Below, one piece after another: positions 18,181 to 27,595 of a DNA stretch of 64,000 bases. Under the pieces are notes generated by a model that saw nothing but the letters and a program-made list of their open reading frames with translations, searched no databases and was not told the origin of the DNA. Where the stretch lies: the NCBI RefSeq assembly GCF_029813785.1, contig NZ_JARVKY010000002.1:124001-188000 (forward strand). The letters are read 5' to 3'. The DNA comes from Streptomyces sp. DH41 (GTDB lineage Bacteria; Actinomycetota; Actinomycetes; Streptomycetales; Streptomycetaceae). Position 1 is the stretch's first letter; every line of letters starts with the position of its first letter. Position numbers and translations under genes: made by a program.

Positions 18181-18508
18181 CTGGATCACTCCAGGGTTCT
18201 GGCCCACGGAAGGCCCACATCAGGTGGTGCTGCGTCGTCTGCTTCCGGAATCCGGCACCGGTCGCGGTAAAGGCATAGGCATGCGCCTGTGCCTCTACTG
18301 CTGCTTCCAGTGCCTTGGTCGGTCGCTCATTGCGCTCGCGGACGGGAAGGCCGGCGGGAGCAACGGAGGCGGCGGCCGGACGCACGGCACGAATGCCGGA
18401 CAGACCGGTGCCCGGGTTGGAAGCGCCGAGCATGCACAGGGAGACGGCCGAGCGATCGGTCATTTTGGCGGTGGAGCTGATGGTGGAGCTGAAGTCGATG
18501 CTGATCAC
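18176..18508 (-). CDS. wblC leader ORF (uORF, 110 aa)
   Basis: GTG 18508 is preceded by an excellent GAGAGGAGG ribosome site (8-nt spacing). The frame is open for 110 codons and ends 24 nt before the attenuator. It begins VISIDFSSTISSTAKMTDRS and ends WAFRGPEPWSDPA. No known domain is seen; the central part is Ala/Pro/Glu-rich. In mycobacteria and Streptomyces, whiB7/wblC is induced when drugs slow translation of a leader ORF and so disfavour the terminator. This ORF is the obvious candidate sensor. It may be a real protein or only a leader. Confidence 0.72.
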   Translation of the reverse strand: MISIDFSSTISSTAKMTDRSAVSLCMLGASNPGTGLSGIRAVRPAAASVAPAGLPVRERNERPTKALEAAVEAQAHAYAFTATGAGFRKQTTQHHLMWAFRGPEPWSDPA

Positions 18509-18620
18509 TGAACTCGCCTCCTCTCGGCGTCTCGGGGGGACTGGGACGAACCAGTCCGCGGATATGCAAGTACAACACGGATTCAGGGCCTTCGGGAAGG
18601 CCGCTGCTCCCGTGACCAAG

Positions 18621-18660
18621 AACCTATGGGGATTCCTGGGGCATGCGCAAACTATTTTTT
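18621..18660 (-). promoter_or_regulatory. Predicted WhiB7-type promoter of wblC
   Basis: Reading the minus strand, an AT-rich box AAAAAATAGT (18660-18651) directly precedes -35 TTGCGC (18650-18645). An 18-nt spacer and -10 TAGGTT (18626-18621) follow. An AT-rich box touching the -35 is the hallmark of WhiB7-activated promoters and implies autoactivation. The leader would be about 600 nt. Confidence 0.75.
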
Positions 18661-18673
18661 CGACGAGTTCGTT

Positions 18674-20875
18674 TCAGCCGTCTCCGTCAAGCCGCGCTCC
18701 GTCCCGGCCTGCGCAGATGGCCAGGACGTCCGCCCCGTAACGGTTGAGCTTCCGCGCCCCGACACCCGGGATCCGTGCCAGCTCGCGCTCGTCCTCCGGG
18801 ACGGACTCGGCGATCGCCATCAGCGTCTTGTCGGTGAAGACGCAGAACGCGGGCTGCCCGCTGCTTCCCGCCTGGATCGCCCGCCACTCGCGCAGCCGCT
18901 CGTAGACACCCTCGTCCATGTCGGACGGGCAGTCCTCGCAGCGCATCAGCTTCATCTCACCGGCGTCGGTGAGCGTGCGTCCGCAGACCCGGCAGCGGGC
19001 CGGGGTCCGCTGCGTCCGTCTGGATACGGCGGCCGCTGTGCCGCCGCCCCCGAAGCCGCGCTCGACGCCGCCCGAGCCACCCGCGGCCGTACGCCCGCCT
19101 GTCGTCCCCGAACCGGGCCGCAGCCCCTTCAGGAAGCGACTGGGACGGCGGTTCGGCCGTCCGCCGGGCGAGCGGGCGAGCGCCCAGGAAAGATGGAGCC
19201 GTTCGCGCGCACGGGTGACGCCGACGTAGAGGAGGCGGCGTTCCTCCTCGATCTGCTCGTCGGTCTTTGCGTAGGCGATCGGCATCATGCCCTCGGTGAC
19301 GCCCACCAGGAAGACGACGTCCCACTCCAGGCCCTTGGCCGAGTGCAGGGAGGCGAGGGTGACGCCCTGCACCGTCGGGGCGTGCTGGGCGCCCGCCCGC
19401 TCGTCGAGCTCCGTGACGAGGTCGCTCAGCGTGGCGCCCGCTCGGGCGGCGGCGAAGTCCTGGGCGAGGTTGGCCAGGGCGGCCAGCGACTCCCAGCGCT
19501 CGCGGACCGCTCCCGAACCGGCCGGGGGCTGCGTGGTCCACCCCTCCCCGGACAGCACCGCGCGCACCTGGGAGGGCAGGTCGACGACGTCGTCGAGCAG
19601 GGAGTCGTTGCCGCCGAAGCGCGCCGCGGCCCTCAGGGAACTGATGGCCTTGCGCACCTCCGGGCGGTCGAAGAAGCGCTCCGCGCCCCGCAGCTGGTAG
19701 GGGACGCCGGCGTCGGCGAGGGCCTGTTCGTAGGTCTCCGACTGGGAATTCGTGCGGAACAGGACCGCGATCTCGGCGGCCGGGACGCCCGAGTCCATGA
19801 GCTCGCGGATGTGGCGGGCGGCGCCCTCGGCCTCGGCCGGTTCGTCCGAGTACTCGGTGTAGACGGGCTCGGGGCCCGCGGAACGCTGGGAGACGAGTTC
19901 CAGCCGGTGGTCGGCGGCCCGGCCCCGGGCCTGGGCGAGCAGACCGTTGGCGAGGTGGACCACCTGCGGGGTGGAGCGGTAGTCGCGGACCAGCTTGACG
20001 ACAGTGGCGCCGGGGTGACGACCGCGGAAGTCGAGCAGATGGTCGGGGGTTGCTCCCGTGAACGAGTAGATCGTCTGGCTGGCGTCGCCGACCACGCACA
20101 GGTCGTCGCGGTCGCCGAGCCACAGCTCCAGCAGTCGCTGCTGCAAGGGGCTGACGTCCTGGTACTCGTCGACCACGAAGTGCTGGTACTGGGCCCGGAC
20201 CTGCTCGGCGACATCGTGGCGGTCCTGGAGGACGGCCACCGTCAGCAGCAGCACGTCCTCGAAGTCGATGACACCCCGCCCGCGCTTGAGGTCCTCGTAG
20301 GCGGCGTAGAGCTGGGCGATCTCGGCCGGGTCGCGGGGCACCTCACGGCCGGCCCTGGCCGCCGCCAGGGCGTAGTCGGCGGGGACGGTCTGGGTCACCT
20401 TGGACCACTCGATCTCGGCGGTGGCGTCGCGCAGCTCGCCCCGGTCGAGGCGGATGCGGCAGGCGGCGGCCGCGTCGGCGACGAGTTGGATCTTGCGGTC
20501 GACGAGCCGGGGCAGGGAGCCGCCGATCGCTTTCGGCCAGAAGTACTGGAGCTGGCGCAGCGCCGCCGAGTGGAAGGTGCGGGCCTGGACGCCCGCGGCC
20601 CCGAGCTGGCGCAGCCGGCCTCTCATCTCCCCGGCGGCACGGTTGGTGAAGGTGACGGCGAGCACGCTGGAGGGCTGGAGGATCCCGGCGCGTACCCCGT
20701 AGGCGATGCGGTGGGTGATCGCCCGGGTCTTGCCGGTACCGGCACCGGCCAGCACGCACACCGGGCCGCGCAGGGCGGTCGCCACCTCGCGCTGCTCGGG
20801 GTCGAGCCCGTCGAGCACCGCGTCGGCCGAGTCCGGTACCTGCGGGAAGAGGGTGGAGTGCGTTGCTGCTGTCAC
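18674..20875 (-). CDS. uvrD2: UvrD2, SF1A helicase with tetracysteine and HRDC domains
   Basis: The 733-aa product carries motif I LAGAGTGKTRAITHR, motif Ia TFTNRAAGEM, motif II VDEYQDVSPLQQ, motif III VVGDASQTIYSFTGA, motif V VTLASLHSAKGLEWD and motif VI VGVTRARERLHLSWA. A CxxC...CxxC cluster (CRVCGRT, CEDCPSD) and an HRDC domain near the C-terminus (WRAIQAGSSGQPAFCVFTDK) complete it. This is the UvrD2 layout of actinobacteria, a 3'-5' helicase essential in mycobacteria. GTG 20875 (VTAATHS) was taken as the start. The wblC promoter begins just after its stop. Confidence 0.93.
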   Translation of the reverse strand: MTAATHSTLFPQVPDSADAVLDGLDPEQREVATALRGPVCVLAGAGTGKTRAITHRIAYGVRAGILQPSSVLAVTFTNRAAGEMRGRLRQLGAAGVQARTFHSAALRQLQYFWPKAIGGSLPRLVDRKIQLVADAAAACRIRLDRGELRDATAEIEWSKVTQTVPADYALAAARAGREVPRDPAEIAQLYAAYEDLKRGRGVIDFEDVLLLTVAVLQDRHDVAEQVRAQYQHFVVDEYQDVSPLQQRLLELWLGDRDDLCVVGDASQTIYSFTGATPDHLLDFRGRHPGATVVKLVRDYRSTPQVVHLANGLLAQARGRAADHRLELVSQRSAGPEPVYTEYSDEPAEAEGAARHIRELMDSGVPAAEIAVLFRTNSQSETYEQALADAGVPYQLRGAERFFDRPEVRKAISSLRAAARFGGNDSLLDDVVDLPSQVRAVLSGEGWTTQPPAGSGAVRERWESLAALANLAQDFAAARAGATLSDLVTELDERAGAQHAPTVQGVTLASLHSAKGLEWDVVFLVGVTEGMMPIAYAKTDEQIEEERRLLYVGVTRARERLHLSWALARSPGGRPNRRPSRFLKGLRPGSGTTGGRTAAGGSGGVERGFGGGGTAAAVSRRTQRTPARCRVCGRTLTDAGEMKLMRCEDCPSDMDEGVYERLREWRAIQAGSSGQPAFCVFTDKTLMAIAESVPEDERELARIPGVGARKLNRYGADVLAICAGRDGARLDGDG

Positions 20876-20988
20876 ACTGCCATGCTGCCAGGTCGTGGGA
20901 GACGCGTGAGTCGGTTGTCCACAGGCACGCACCGATAGTCGTACCGATGCGACAGGTATCACGCGTCGCGGTCGCGTCTGTGCTCGCC

Positions 20989-21015
20989 GGGAATGGTGCC
21001 GCCTTCGCGGACGTT
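20989..21015 (+). promoter_or_regulatory. Predicted sigma-R promoter of mrx1
   Basis: GGGAAT (20989-20994), an 18-nt spacer and GTT (21013-21015) match the sigma-R consensus GGAAT-N18-GTT exactly, 48 nt before the mycoredoxin start. Mycoredoxin is a known type of sigma-R (thiol-oxidative stress) target in Streptomyces. Confidence 0.8.
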
Positions 21016-21062
21016 GCCTCGATGCGACCTCATCCCCGAGCCGCCTAAGGAGCGCGATAGAC

Positions 21063-21305
21063 ATGCCGGGCACTGTGACGATGTACAGCACCACATGGTG
21101 CGGCTACTGCCGTCGGCTGAAGGGCCAGATGGACCGCGAGGGCATCGCGTACACCGAGATCAACATCGAGCAGGACCCGGAGTCCGCCGCGTTCGTGGAG
21201 AAGGCGAATGGCGGAAACCAGACGGTGCCGACTGTGCTCTTCCCGGACGGCTCGACGCTGACGAATCCGTCGCTGGCGCAGGTGAAGCAGAAGGTCGGCG
21301 CGTAA
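21063..21305 (+). CDS. mrx1: Mycoredoxin (glutaredoxin-like), Mrx1
   Basis: The 80-aa thioredoxin-fold protein has the mycoredoxin active site C13-G-Y-C16, a cis-proline segment TVPTVLFPDGS and a GlnVal-Lys tail helix. Mycoredoxin reduces mycothiol-mixed disulfides in actinobacteria. An AAGGAG site precedes the ATG and a sigma-R type promoter lies upstream. It is divergent from uvrD2 and convergent with nudC. Confidence 0.94.
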   Translation: MPGTVTMYSTTWCGYCRRLKGQMDREGIAYTEINIEQDPESAAFVEKANGGNQTVPTVLFPDGSTLTNPSLAQVKQKVGA

Positions 21306-21333
21306 GCGATAGCGCGGAAGCGCTCAGAACGCT

Positions 21334-21377
21334 GTAGAGGGGTGGCCCTTCCCCGCGGGGAAGGGCCACCCCTCTAC
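21334..21377. terminator. Bidirectional terminator (21-bp perfect stem)
   Basis: The arms at 21334-21354 and 21357-21377 are perfectly complementary with a 2-nt loop, between converging mrx1 and nudC. Confidence 0.85.
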
Positions 21378-21388
21378 GGCGTCCGGTG

Positions 21389-22333
21389 TCAGAAGGAGCC
21401 GCGCGTCGGCAGGGGCTTGCCGTACCAGAGCTCGATGAGGCGGGCCGCGATCGAGATGCCGTAGGGCGGGAGCACCTCACCGGACTCGAAGGCCGCGCCC
21501 AGATCGTCGCGGGAGAACCAGCGGGCCTCGTGGATCTCGTCGCCGTCGACGTTGATGTCGGTCGAGGTGGCCTGGGCCATGAAGCCCAGCATGAGGCTGG
21601 ACGGGAAGGGCCAGGGCTGGCTGGCGACGTACTCGACGGAGCCGATGGTGATGCCGGCTTCCTCGTAGACCTCGCGGCGGACCGACTGCTCGATGGACTC
21701 GCCGGGCTCCACGAAACCGGCGAGCGTCGAGAAGCGGCCCTCGGGCCAGTGGACCTGGCGGCCGAGCAGGATGCGGTCCTCCCCGTCCGTGACCGCCATG
21801 ATCACCGCGGGGTCGGTGCGCGGGTAGTGCTCGGCGCCGCAGGCGGGGCAGCGGCGGATGTGGCCGGCCGCGGCGATGACGGTGCGCTCGCCGCAGCGGG
21901 AGCAGAACCGGTGCAGGCGCTGCCAGTTCTCCAGGGCGACCGCGTGGGCGAGCAGGCCCGCGTCGCGGGGCGACAGGAGCAGGCCGGCCTCGCGCAGGCC
22001 CGCCGCGCGGGCCGACTGGTCCATGCGGCCGGGCAGGGAGTCCTTCTGGAGGGCGAAGTAGCTGATGCCGTCCTCGTCGGTGCCCAGGAAGTAGCGGTGT
22101 GCCTCGGTGAGCGGGGCCTCGAAGGACGGGGTCATGACGAGTTCGGTGCGCCCGTCGGGCGTCTCGTCGATGAGGGCCTGGCCGCCGGAGACCACGAAGC
22201 AGCGCGTCGAGGGGTGGCTCCACGCCGCCGCGAGCCAGGCCTCGTCGAGGCGATGGTGGGCGGCACGGTCGATGCCGCTCGGGGCGGTGAGCGAGATGGG
22301 ACGGTCGGCTGTGTGGTCGGTCCAGGTGGTCAC
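21389..22333 (-). CDS. nudC: NudC, NAD(H) diphosphatase
   Basis: The 314-aa product has a zinc ribbon (CSRCGE ... CPACGA), a full Nudix box (GFVEPGES, then REVYEEAGI) and the NudC-specific SQPWPFPSSLM motif. It hydrolyses NADH/NAD to NMNH/NMN and AMP and can remove NAD caps from RNA. GTG 22333 follows GGGGGAGTTGGAAG; the longer frame to 22465 is Pro/Arg-rich and unlikely. It converges on mrx1. Confidence 0.95.
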   Translation of the reverse strand: MTTWTDHTADRPISLTAPSGIDRAAHHRLDEAWLAAAWSHPSTRCFVVSGGQALIDETPDGRTELVMTPSFEAPLTEAHRYFLGTDEDGISYFALQKDSLPGRMDQSARAAGLREAGLLLSPRDAGLLAHAVALENWQRLHRFCSRCGERTVIAAAGHIRRCPACGAEHYPRTDPAVIMAVTDGEDRILLGRQVHWPEGRFSTLAGFVEPGESIEQSVRREVYEEAGITIGSVEYVASQPWPFPSSLMLGFMAQATSTDINVDGDEIHEARWFSRDDLGAAFESGEVLPPYGISIAARLIELWYGKPLPTRGSF

Positions 22334-22498
22334 GGGTGCTTCCAACTCCCCCGGTGAGCGGTTCGGTGCGGCAGGCGGTTCGGCGGGTCGTACGGCGGGC
22401 GGGTGGCGACCGGGTCCGGGAGGGCTCGGCGGTGCGGGGCGGCCTTTCCAGTGTGCCGCGCGCACGATGCCGGTCCGGACCGCGAGCGTGCGGGGCGT

Positions 22499-23911
22499 TC
22501 AGGGCGCGTGGCGCCAGTGCTCCGCCAGGTCGCCCCACAGGTGGGCGGAGGTTTCGACGCCCTTGAGGAGCAGGTCCAGTTCGACCTTCTCGTCGGGGGC
22601 GTGCCAGCCGTCGGACGGGACGGAGATGCCGAGGAAGAGCACCGGTGTGCCAAGGACCTCCTGGAGGTCGGCGGCCGGTCCGGAGCCGCCCTCTCGGGTG
22701 AAGCGGACGGGTTTCTCGAAGGCCCGGCCCATGGCGCGGACCACGGACCGCAGCGCCGGGTGGTCCAGCGGTGTCAGGCACGGGCGGGTGGCCGCGCCGA
22801 AGGTGATCTCGCAGCGGATCCCGGCGGGCACCTGCTCGGCGGCCCAGGCGCGGACGGCCTTCTCGACGTGGCCGGGGTCCTGGCCGGCGACCAGCCGGAA
22901 GGAGAGCTTCACCATGGCGGACGACGGGATGATCGTCTTGCTGCCCGGGCCCTGGTAGCCGCCGCCGATGCCGTTGACCTCGGCGGTGGGGCGGGCCCAG
23001 ACGCGCTCCAGGGTGGTGAGCCCGGCTTCGCCGTGGGCCGCGTACGACTTGGCCGTACGCAGCCACTGCCGCTCGTCGAAGGGGAGTTCGGCGAAGAGGT
23101 CACGCTCGTGGTCGGTGAGTTCGATCACGCCGTCGTAGAAGCCCGGGATCGCCACGCGCGCGTGCTCGTCGTGCAGGGCGGCGACGAGGCGGGCGACGGC
23201 GGTGGCCGGGTTGGGGACCGCGCCGCCGAAGGAGCCCGAGTGGATGTCCTGGTCGGGTCCGTGCAGCCGGATCTCGCACTCGGCGAGACCGCGCATGCCG
23301 GTGCAGACCGTGGGGGTGTCCTCGGACCACATACCGGTGTCGGAGACGACCACCGCGTCGGCGGTGAGCCGCTCGGCGCGCTCCTCGACCAGGGCGCGGA
23401 AGTGCGGGGAGCCGGATTCCTCCTCGCCCTCGATCAGCAGCTTGAGGTTCACCGCGGGGGCCGTGCGGCCGGTGGCGGCGAGGTGGGCACGGACGCCGAG
23501 TGTGTGGAAGAACACCTGTCCCTTGTCGTCGGCCGCACCGCGCGCGTAGAGGCGGTTCCCGCGGACGACGGGGTCGAAGGGCTCGCTGCTCCAGCCGTCC
23601 TCGCGGGCGGCGGGCTGCACGTCGTGGTGGCCGTAGACGAGGACCGTCGGTGCTTCCGGGTCGCCGGAGGGCCACTCCGCGTAGACGGCGGGGGCGCCCG
23701 GGGTCGGCCAGACCTCGGCCGTCGGGAAACCGGTCTCCTTCAGCTTGGCTGCGAGCCAGTCGGCGCTGCGGCGCACATCGGTCGCGTGGTCGGGCTGGGC
23801 CGACACGGACGGGATACGCAGCCATTCGACGAGGTCGTCGAGGAAGGCGGCGCGGTGCTGCTCGATGTACGTACGGACAGCGCTGACAGCATTGTCAACG
23901 GGGTGGCTCAT
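22499..23911 (-). CDS. M20 family dipeptidase
   Basis: The 470-aa product has the M20 metal-binding pattern: LVYGHHDVQPA (His-x-Asp), RGAADDKGQVF (bridging Asp), GEEESGSPHF (catalytic Glu and metal Glu), VVVSDTGMW and a late ISVPSDGWHAPDE (His). A dimerisation domain contains the DQDIHSGSFGGAVPNP block. The family hydrolyses short peptides with two Zn2+ ions and is usually cytoplasmic. ATG 23911 was chosen; a GTG two codons upstream is possible. It begins 10 nt from the adnB stop (23922). Confidence 0.92.
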   Translation of the reverse strand: MSHPVDNAVSAVRTYIEQHRAAFLDDLVEWLRIPSVSAQPDHATDVRRSADWLAAKLKETGFPTAEVWPTPGAPAVYAEWPSGDPEAPTVLVYGHHDVQPAAREDGWSSEPFDPVVRGNRLYARGAADDKGQVFFHTLGVRAHLAATGRTAPAVNLKLLIEGEEESGSPHFRALVEERAERLTADAVVVSDTGMWSEDTPTVCTGMRGLAECEIRLHGPDQDIHSGSFGGAVPNPATAVARLVAALHDEHARVAIPGFYDGVIELTDHERDLFAELPFDERQWLRTAKSYAAHGEAGLTTLERVWARPTAEVNGIGGGYQGPGSKTIIPSSAMVKLSFRLVAGQDPGHVEKAVRAWAAEQVPAGIRCEITFGAATRPCLTPLDHPALRSVVRAMGRAFEKPVRFTREGGSGPAADLQEVLGTPVLFLGISVPSDGWHAPDEKVELDLLLKGVETSAHLWGDLAEHWRHAP

Positions 23912-23921
23912 ACTCACGAGC

Positions 23922-26900
23922 CTATCGGCCCGCACGGGCACCCTGATCGTGCGGTTCGTCACCGACCGGCTCGGCCAGCAGCAACTTCTCCAGCGCGGGG
24001 CGGTCCGGCAGCCCTTCGGGCCGTACGACCTCGCCGGTGCGTACGTACAGGAAGGCGGCCGTCACCGACTCCAGCGGTACGTGCTGCTGCTCGGCCCAGG
24101 CGAGACGGTAGAGCGCGAGCTGGAGCGGGTCGGCGGTGCCGGATCGGTTCGTCTTCCAGTCGACGATCTCGTACGTCGCCGTCTTCCCGTCGCCCTCCTT
24201 GTAGACGGCGTCGATGCGGCCGCGTACGACACGGCCGGCGAGCGGGAGCTGGAAGGGGGCCTCGACGCGGTACGGGGTGCGCCGGGCGTACTCGGTGCGT
24301 TCGAAGGCGTCCTTGAGGAGTTCCAGATCGCGTTCGTCGGCGATCTCGGCCTCACTGCCGGGAAGCTCCTCGGGTTCGAGCAGGGGCAGCGTCAGTGGCT
24401 CGAAACGGGCCTCGACCCAGGCGTGGAAACGGGTGCCCCGGCGCGCGGCGGGCTGGGGCGGGCGGGGCATGGGCCGGGCCAGCTCCTGCGCGAAGCCGTC
24501 CGGGTCGGCGGCCAGGCTCAGCAACTGGGTGGCGGTCAGCGACGCCGGTAGACGCACCTCGGTGACGCTCTCGCGGGCGCGCAGGAGCTCCCCGGTGAGG
24601 GCGTCGAGGTCGCGGTCCCAGGAGGCGACGGTGCGGGCCTCCTCCGGGCTGAGGCGGGCGGGGCCGGTCTGCCCGGACCGTGGTTCCTCGTAGTGAGGGC
24701 GGGGCCGGTCGGTGTTGCCGGGCTGTCCCGGAGGCGTCGCCTGGTGCGGGATGGTGGGGCTGCTGTCCGGTGGGACGGTGAGGTCCGGCGGGGCGGTTGG
24801 CCGGCCCCCGGCCCAGGAGTCCCAGTCGGCCGGGTCTTCGTCCGTCCAGCCGGGGTCGCCGAGGATCTCTTGCTCCCCGAGTGCCTCGTCGTCTTCAGGG
24901 GGCGGCGGCCAGTCCGGGTCGTCGTAGGTGTCCGGGTCGTGCGCGGCGGCCGGGTGGGCGGCCTCGTGGGAGGCGAGGCTGTCCAGATGGGCGAGGACCG
25001 TCTCGGCGGCGGCCCGGCGTCGGGCGAGTGCCTCGTCGTCCAGAGGCAGGGGCCAGGCCTGCTCGGCGGTCGCCAGGTGCAGGGCGGGGTTCTCCTCGTC
25101 CTCGGCGGGTTCGTCCGCCCAGACCTCGGTCTCGCCGTAGCCGGCGGCGCAGTGCTCGTGGAGTGCCGTGAGGAAGTCGGACGGTCCGCGGGGCTTCTTC
25201 TGGCTGGGCCCCCACCAGTGACCGGAGCCCAGCAGCAGGGACCGGGGGCGGGTGAAGGTGACGTAGCCGAGGCGGAGTTCCTCGGTGTGCTGGTGGTCCT
25301 TCATGGACTCGTGGAAGGCCTTCAGGCCCCGGGAGTCCCAGGACCCGACGTCGGGCAGGGTGTCCGCGTCGCCGCGCAGGCCGTGCGGCAGCACCTTGCC
25401 CTGGGCGGTCCACTTCTCCCGGCCCTGCCCGCTGGGGAAGGTGCCGGTGACCAGACCGGGTACGGCGACGACGTCCCACTCCAGGCCCTTGGACTTGTGC
25501 GCGGTGAGCACCTTGACGGTGTTCTCGCCGCCGGGCAGGGCGTTGTCGAGGCCCTTCTCGTACTGGGCGGCGGTGCGCAGGAAGCCGAGGAAGGCGAGCA
25601 GGGAGGCCTCGCCGTCGCTCGCGGCGAAGGACGCGGCGACGTCCAGGAAGTTCGACAGGGTCTCGCGGCGGCGGGCTGCCAGGGCGTGCGGGGACGCCGA
25701 CAGCTCGACCTCCAGACCGGTGACCGCGAGGACCCGGTGCAGGACGTCCATGAGCGGGTCGGCCAGGGCTCGCCGTAGGTCGCGCAGTTCGGTGGCCAGC
25801 CGTGCGAACCGCACGCGCGCGTCCGGCGAGAAGGGCAGTCCGTCGTCGTCCCCGGTGCCGTCCAGCGGCGTCTCCAGGAAGGTGTCGAGGGCGTCCGCGA
25901 GCGATATCACCTCGGACGGGTCGACGCCCTCGACGGCCTCGGCGAGTCGTCGGTCGGGGTCGTCGTCGCCGTCCACGCGCGCGTGGCTCACCAGGTTCCG
26001 GGCGCGGCGGCCGAGGAGGGCGAGGTCGCGCGGGCCGACGCGCCAGCGCGGGCCGGTGAGCAGGCGGACCAGGGAGGCGTTGGCGCCGGGGTCCTGGAGG
26101 ACTTCGCAGACGGCGACCAGGTCGGCCACCTCGGGCAGGTGGAGCAGTCCGGAAAGGCCCACCACCTCCACGGGGACGTCGCGGGCCACCAGCGCACCCT
26201 GGATCTCGCCGAAGTCGGTCGCCGTGCGGCACAGGACGGCGATCTCACCGGGCGCCTTGCCCGTGCGCACGAGGTGGGCGACGGAGTCGGCGATCCAGTC
26301 GATCTCCTCGGCGTGGGTGCGCAGCAGGGCGCAGCGGACCATGCCGTCGCGTTCGGCGCCGGGGGCGGGGCGCAGGGCCTCCACGCCCGCGTGCATGGCG
26401 CGCAGTGGGTCGGCGAGGCCGTTGGCGAGGTCGAGGAGGCGGCCGCCGCTGCGGCGGTTCTCGCTGAGCGCCTGTCGGGTGGCGGAGCGGCCGTCCGCGT
26501 GTGCGAAGTGCTCCGGGAAGTCGTCGAGGTTGGCGACGGAGGCTCCGCGCCAGCCGTAGATGGCCTGGCAGGGGTCGCCCACGGCGGTCACGGGGTGGCC
26601 GGTGCCACCGCCGAACAGGCCCGCCAGGAGGATGCGCTGCGCCACCGAGGTGTCCTGGTACTCGTCGAGCAGCACCACCCGGAACTCGTCGCGCAGGACG
26701 CGGCCCACCTCCGGGAGCCCGGCGAGCTGTGCGGACAGGGCGATCTGGTCGCCGAAGTCGAGCAGGTCGCGTTCGCGCTTGGCGGCCCGGTAGCGGGTCA
26801 CCAGGTCGGCGAGGGCCCGGCGCGCGGTGGCGGCCTCGGGGACCTTGCGCAGATCGGCGTTGGAGAGCTTGACGCTCTGCAGGGAGTCCAGGAGGCCGGC

Positions 26901-27473
26901 GTCCCAGGCGCGCAGTTCCTCGGGTTGTACGAGGTGCTCGGCGAGCTCGGCGTCGAGGGCGAGGAGGTCGCTGACCAGGTCGGCGAAGGAGCGGGTGAGC
27001 GCCGGGTAGGGGCCGGGGGCCTCGCGCAGCACGCGCGCGGCGAGCTGGTAGCGGGTGGCGTCGGCGAGCAGACGGGAGGTCGGTTCCAGGCCGAGGCGCA
27101 GGCCGTGGTCGGTCAGGAGACGGCCCGCGAAGGCGTGGTAGGTCGAGATCACCGGTTCACCCGGCGGGTTGTCCGGGTCGATCACGTCCGGGTCGGTGAC
27201 GCCGGCCCTGATCAGTGCCTTGCGGACGCGTTCGGCGAGTTCTCCGGCCGCCTTGTTGGTGAAGGTGAGACCGAGGACCTGTTCCGGGGCGACCTGGCCG
27301 GTGCCGACCAGCCACACCACGCGCGCGGCCATCACCGTCGTCTTGCCCGACCCGGCTCCGGCCACGATCACCTGCGGGGCGGGCGGCGCGATGATGCAGG
27401 CCGTCTGCTCCGGGGTGAAGGGGATGCCGAGGAGCTCCTTGAGCTGCTCGGGATCGGTGAGATGGGCGGGCAC
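23922..27473 (-). CDS. adnB: AdnB helicase-nuclease subunit
   Basis: The 1183-aa product has a UvrD-like motor at the N-terminus: VAGAGSGKTTVMAARVV, GLTFTNKAAGELAERV, LLDEYQDTSVAQRILLA, AVGDPCQAIYGWRGASV, KVLTAHKSKGLEWDVVAVPG. A long acidic, Pro/Asp-rich linker (about 790-920) follows. The RecB-family nuclease is at the C-terminus (RGRIDAVYKEGDG, IVDWKTNRSG, LQLALYRLAWAE). No four-Cys cluster is visible. AdnAB resects double-strand breaks in actinobacteria, replacing RecBCD; in Streptomyces the locus is reported essential (from memory). The GTG start lies 122 nt after the adnA stop. Confidence 0.93.
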   Translation of the reverse strand: MPAHLTDPEQLKELLGIPFTPEQTACIIAPPAPQVIVAGAGSGKTTVMAARVVWLVGTGQVAPEQVLGLTFTNKAAGELAERVRKALIRAGVTDPDVIDPDNPPGEPVISTYHAFAGRLLTDHGLRLGLEPTSRLLADATRYQLAARVLREAPGPYPALTRSFADLVSDLLALDAELAEHLVQPEELRAWDAGLLDSLQSVKLSNADLRKVPEAATARRALADLVTRYRAAKRERDLLDFGDQIALSAQLAGLPEVGRVLRDEFRVVLLDEYQDTSVAQRILLAGLFGGGTGHPVTAVGDPCQAIYGWRGASVANLDDFPEHFAHADGRSATRQALSENRRSGGRLLDLANGLADPLRAMHAGVEALRPAPGAERDGMVRCALLRTHAEEIDWIADSVAHLVRTGKAPGEIAVLCRTATDFGEIQGALVARDVPVEVVGLSGLLHLPEVADLVAVCEVLQDPGANASLVRLLTGPRWRVGPRDLALLGRRARNLVSHARVDGDDDPDRRLAEAVEGVDPSEVISLADALDTFLETPLDGTGDDDGLPFSPDARVRFARLATELRDLRRALADPLMDVLHRVLAVTGLEVELSASPHALAARRRETLSNFLDVAASFAASDGEASLLAFLGFLRTAAQYEKGLDNALPGGENTVKVLTAHKSKGLEWDVVAVPGLVTGTFPSGQGREKWTAQGKVLPHGLRGDADTLPDVGSWDSRGLKAFHESMKDHQHTEELRLGYVTFTRPRSLLLGSGHWWGPSQKKPRGPSDFLTALHEHCAAGYGETEVWADEPAEDEENPALHLATAEQAWPLPLDDEALARRRAAAETVLAHLDSLASHEAAHPAAAHDPDTYDDPDWPPPPEDDEALGEQEILGDPGWTDEDPADWDSWAGGRPTAPPDLTVPPDSSPTIPHQATPPGQPGNTDRPRPHYEEPRSGQTGPARLSPEEARTVASWDRDLDALTGELLRARESVTEVRLPASLTATQLLSLAADPDGFAQELARPMPRPPQPAARRGTRFHAWVEARFEPLTLPLLEPEELPGSEAEIADERDLELLKDAFERTEYARRTPYRVEAPFQLPLAGRVVRGRIDAVYKEGDGKTATYEIVDWKTNRSGTADPLQLALYRLAWAEQQHVPLESVTAAFLYVRTGEVVRPEGLPDRPALEKLLLAEPVGDEPHDQGARAGR

Positions 27474-27595
27474 GTCTCAGAGGCTAGCGGCGGGTACTGA
27501 CAGCGGGCGCCGGATCGCCTTCGGAGTGGAGGAAGGCGCAGGTCAGCACCTGTGGTGCGTCTCATCACACCGGGCGGCCGGTCGGCTTTGGCCAG

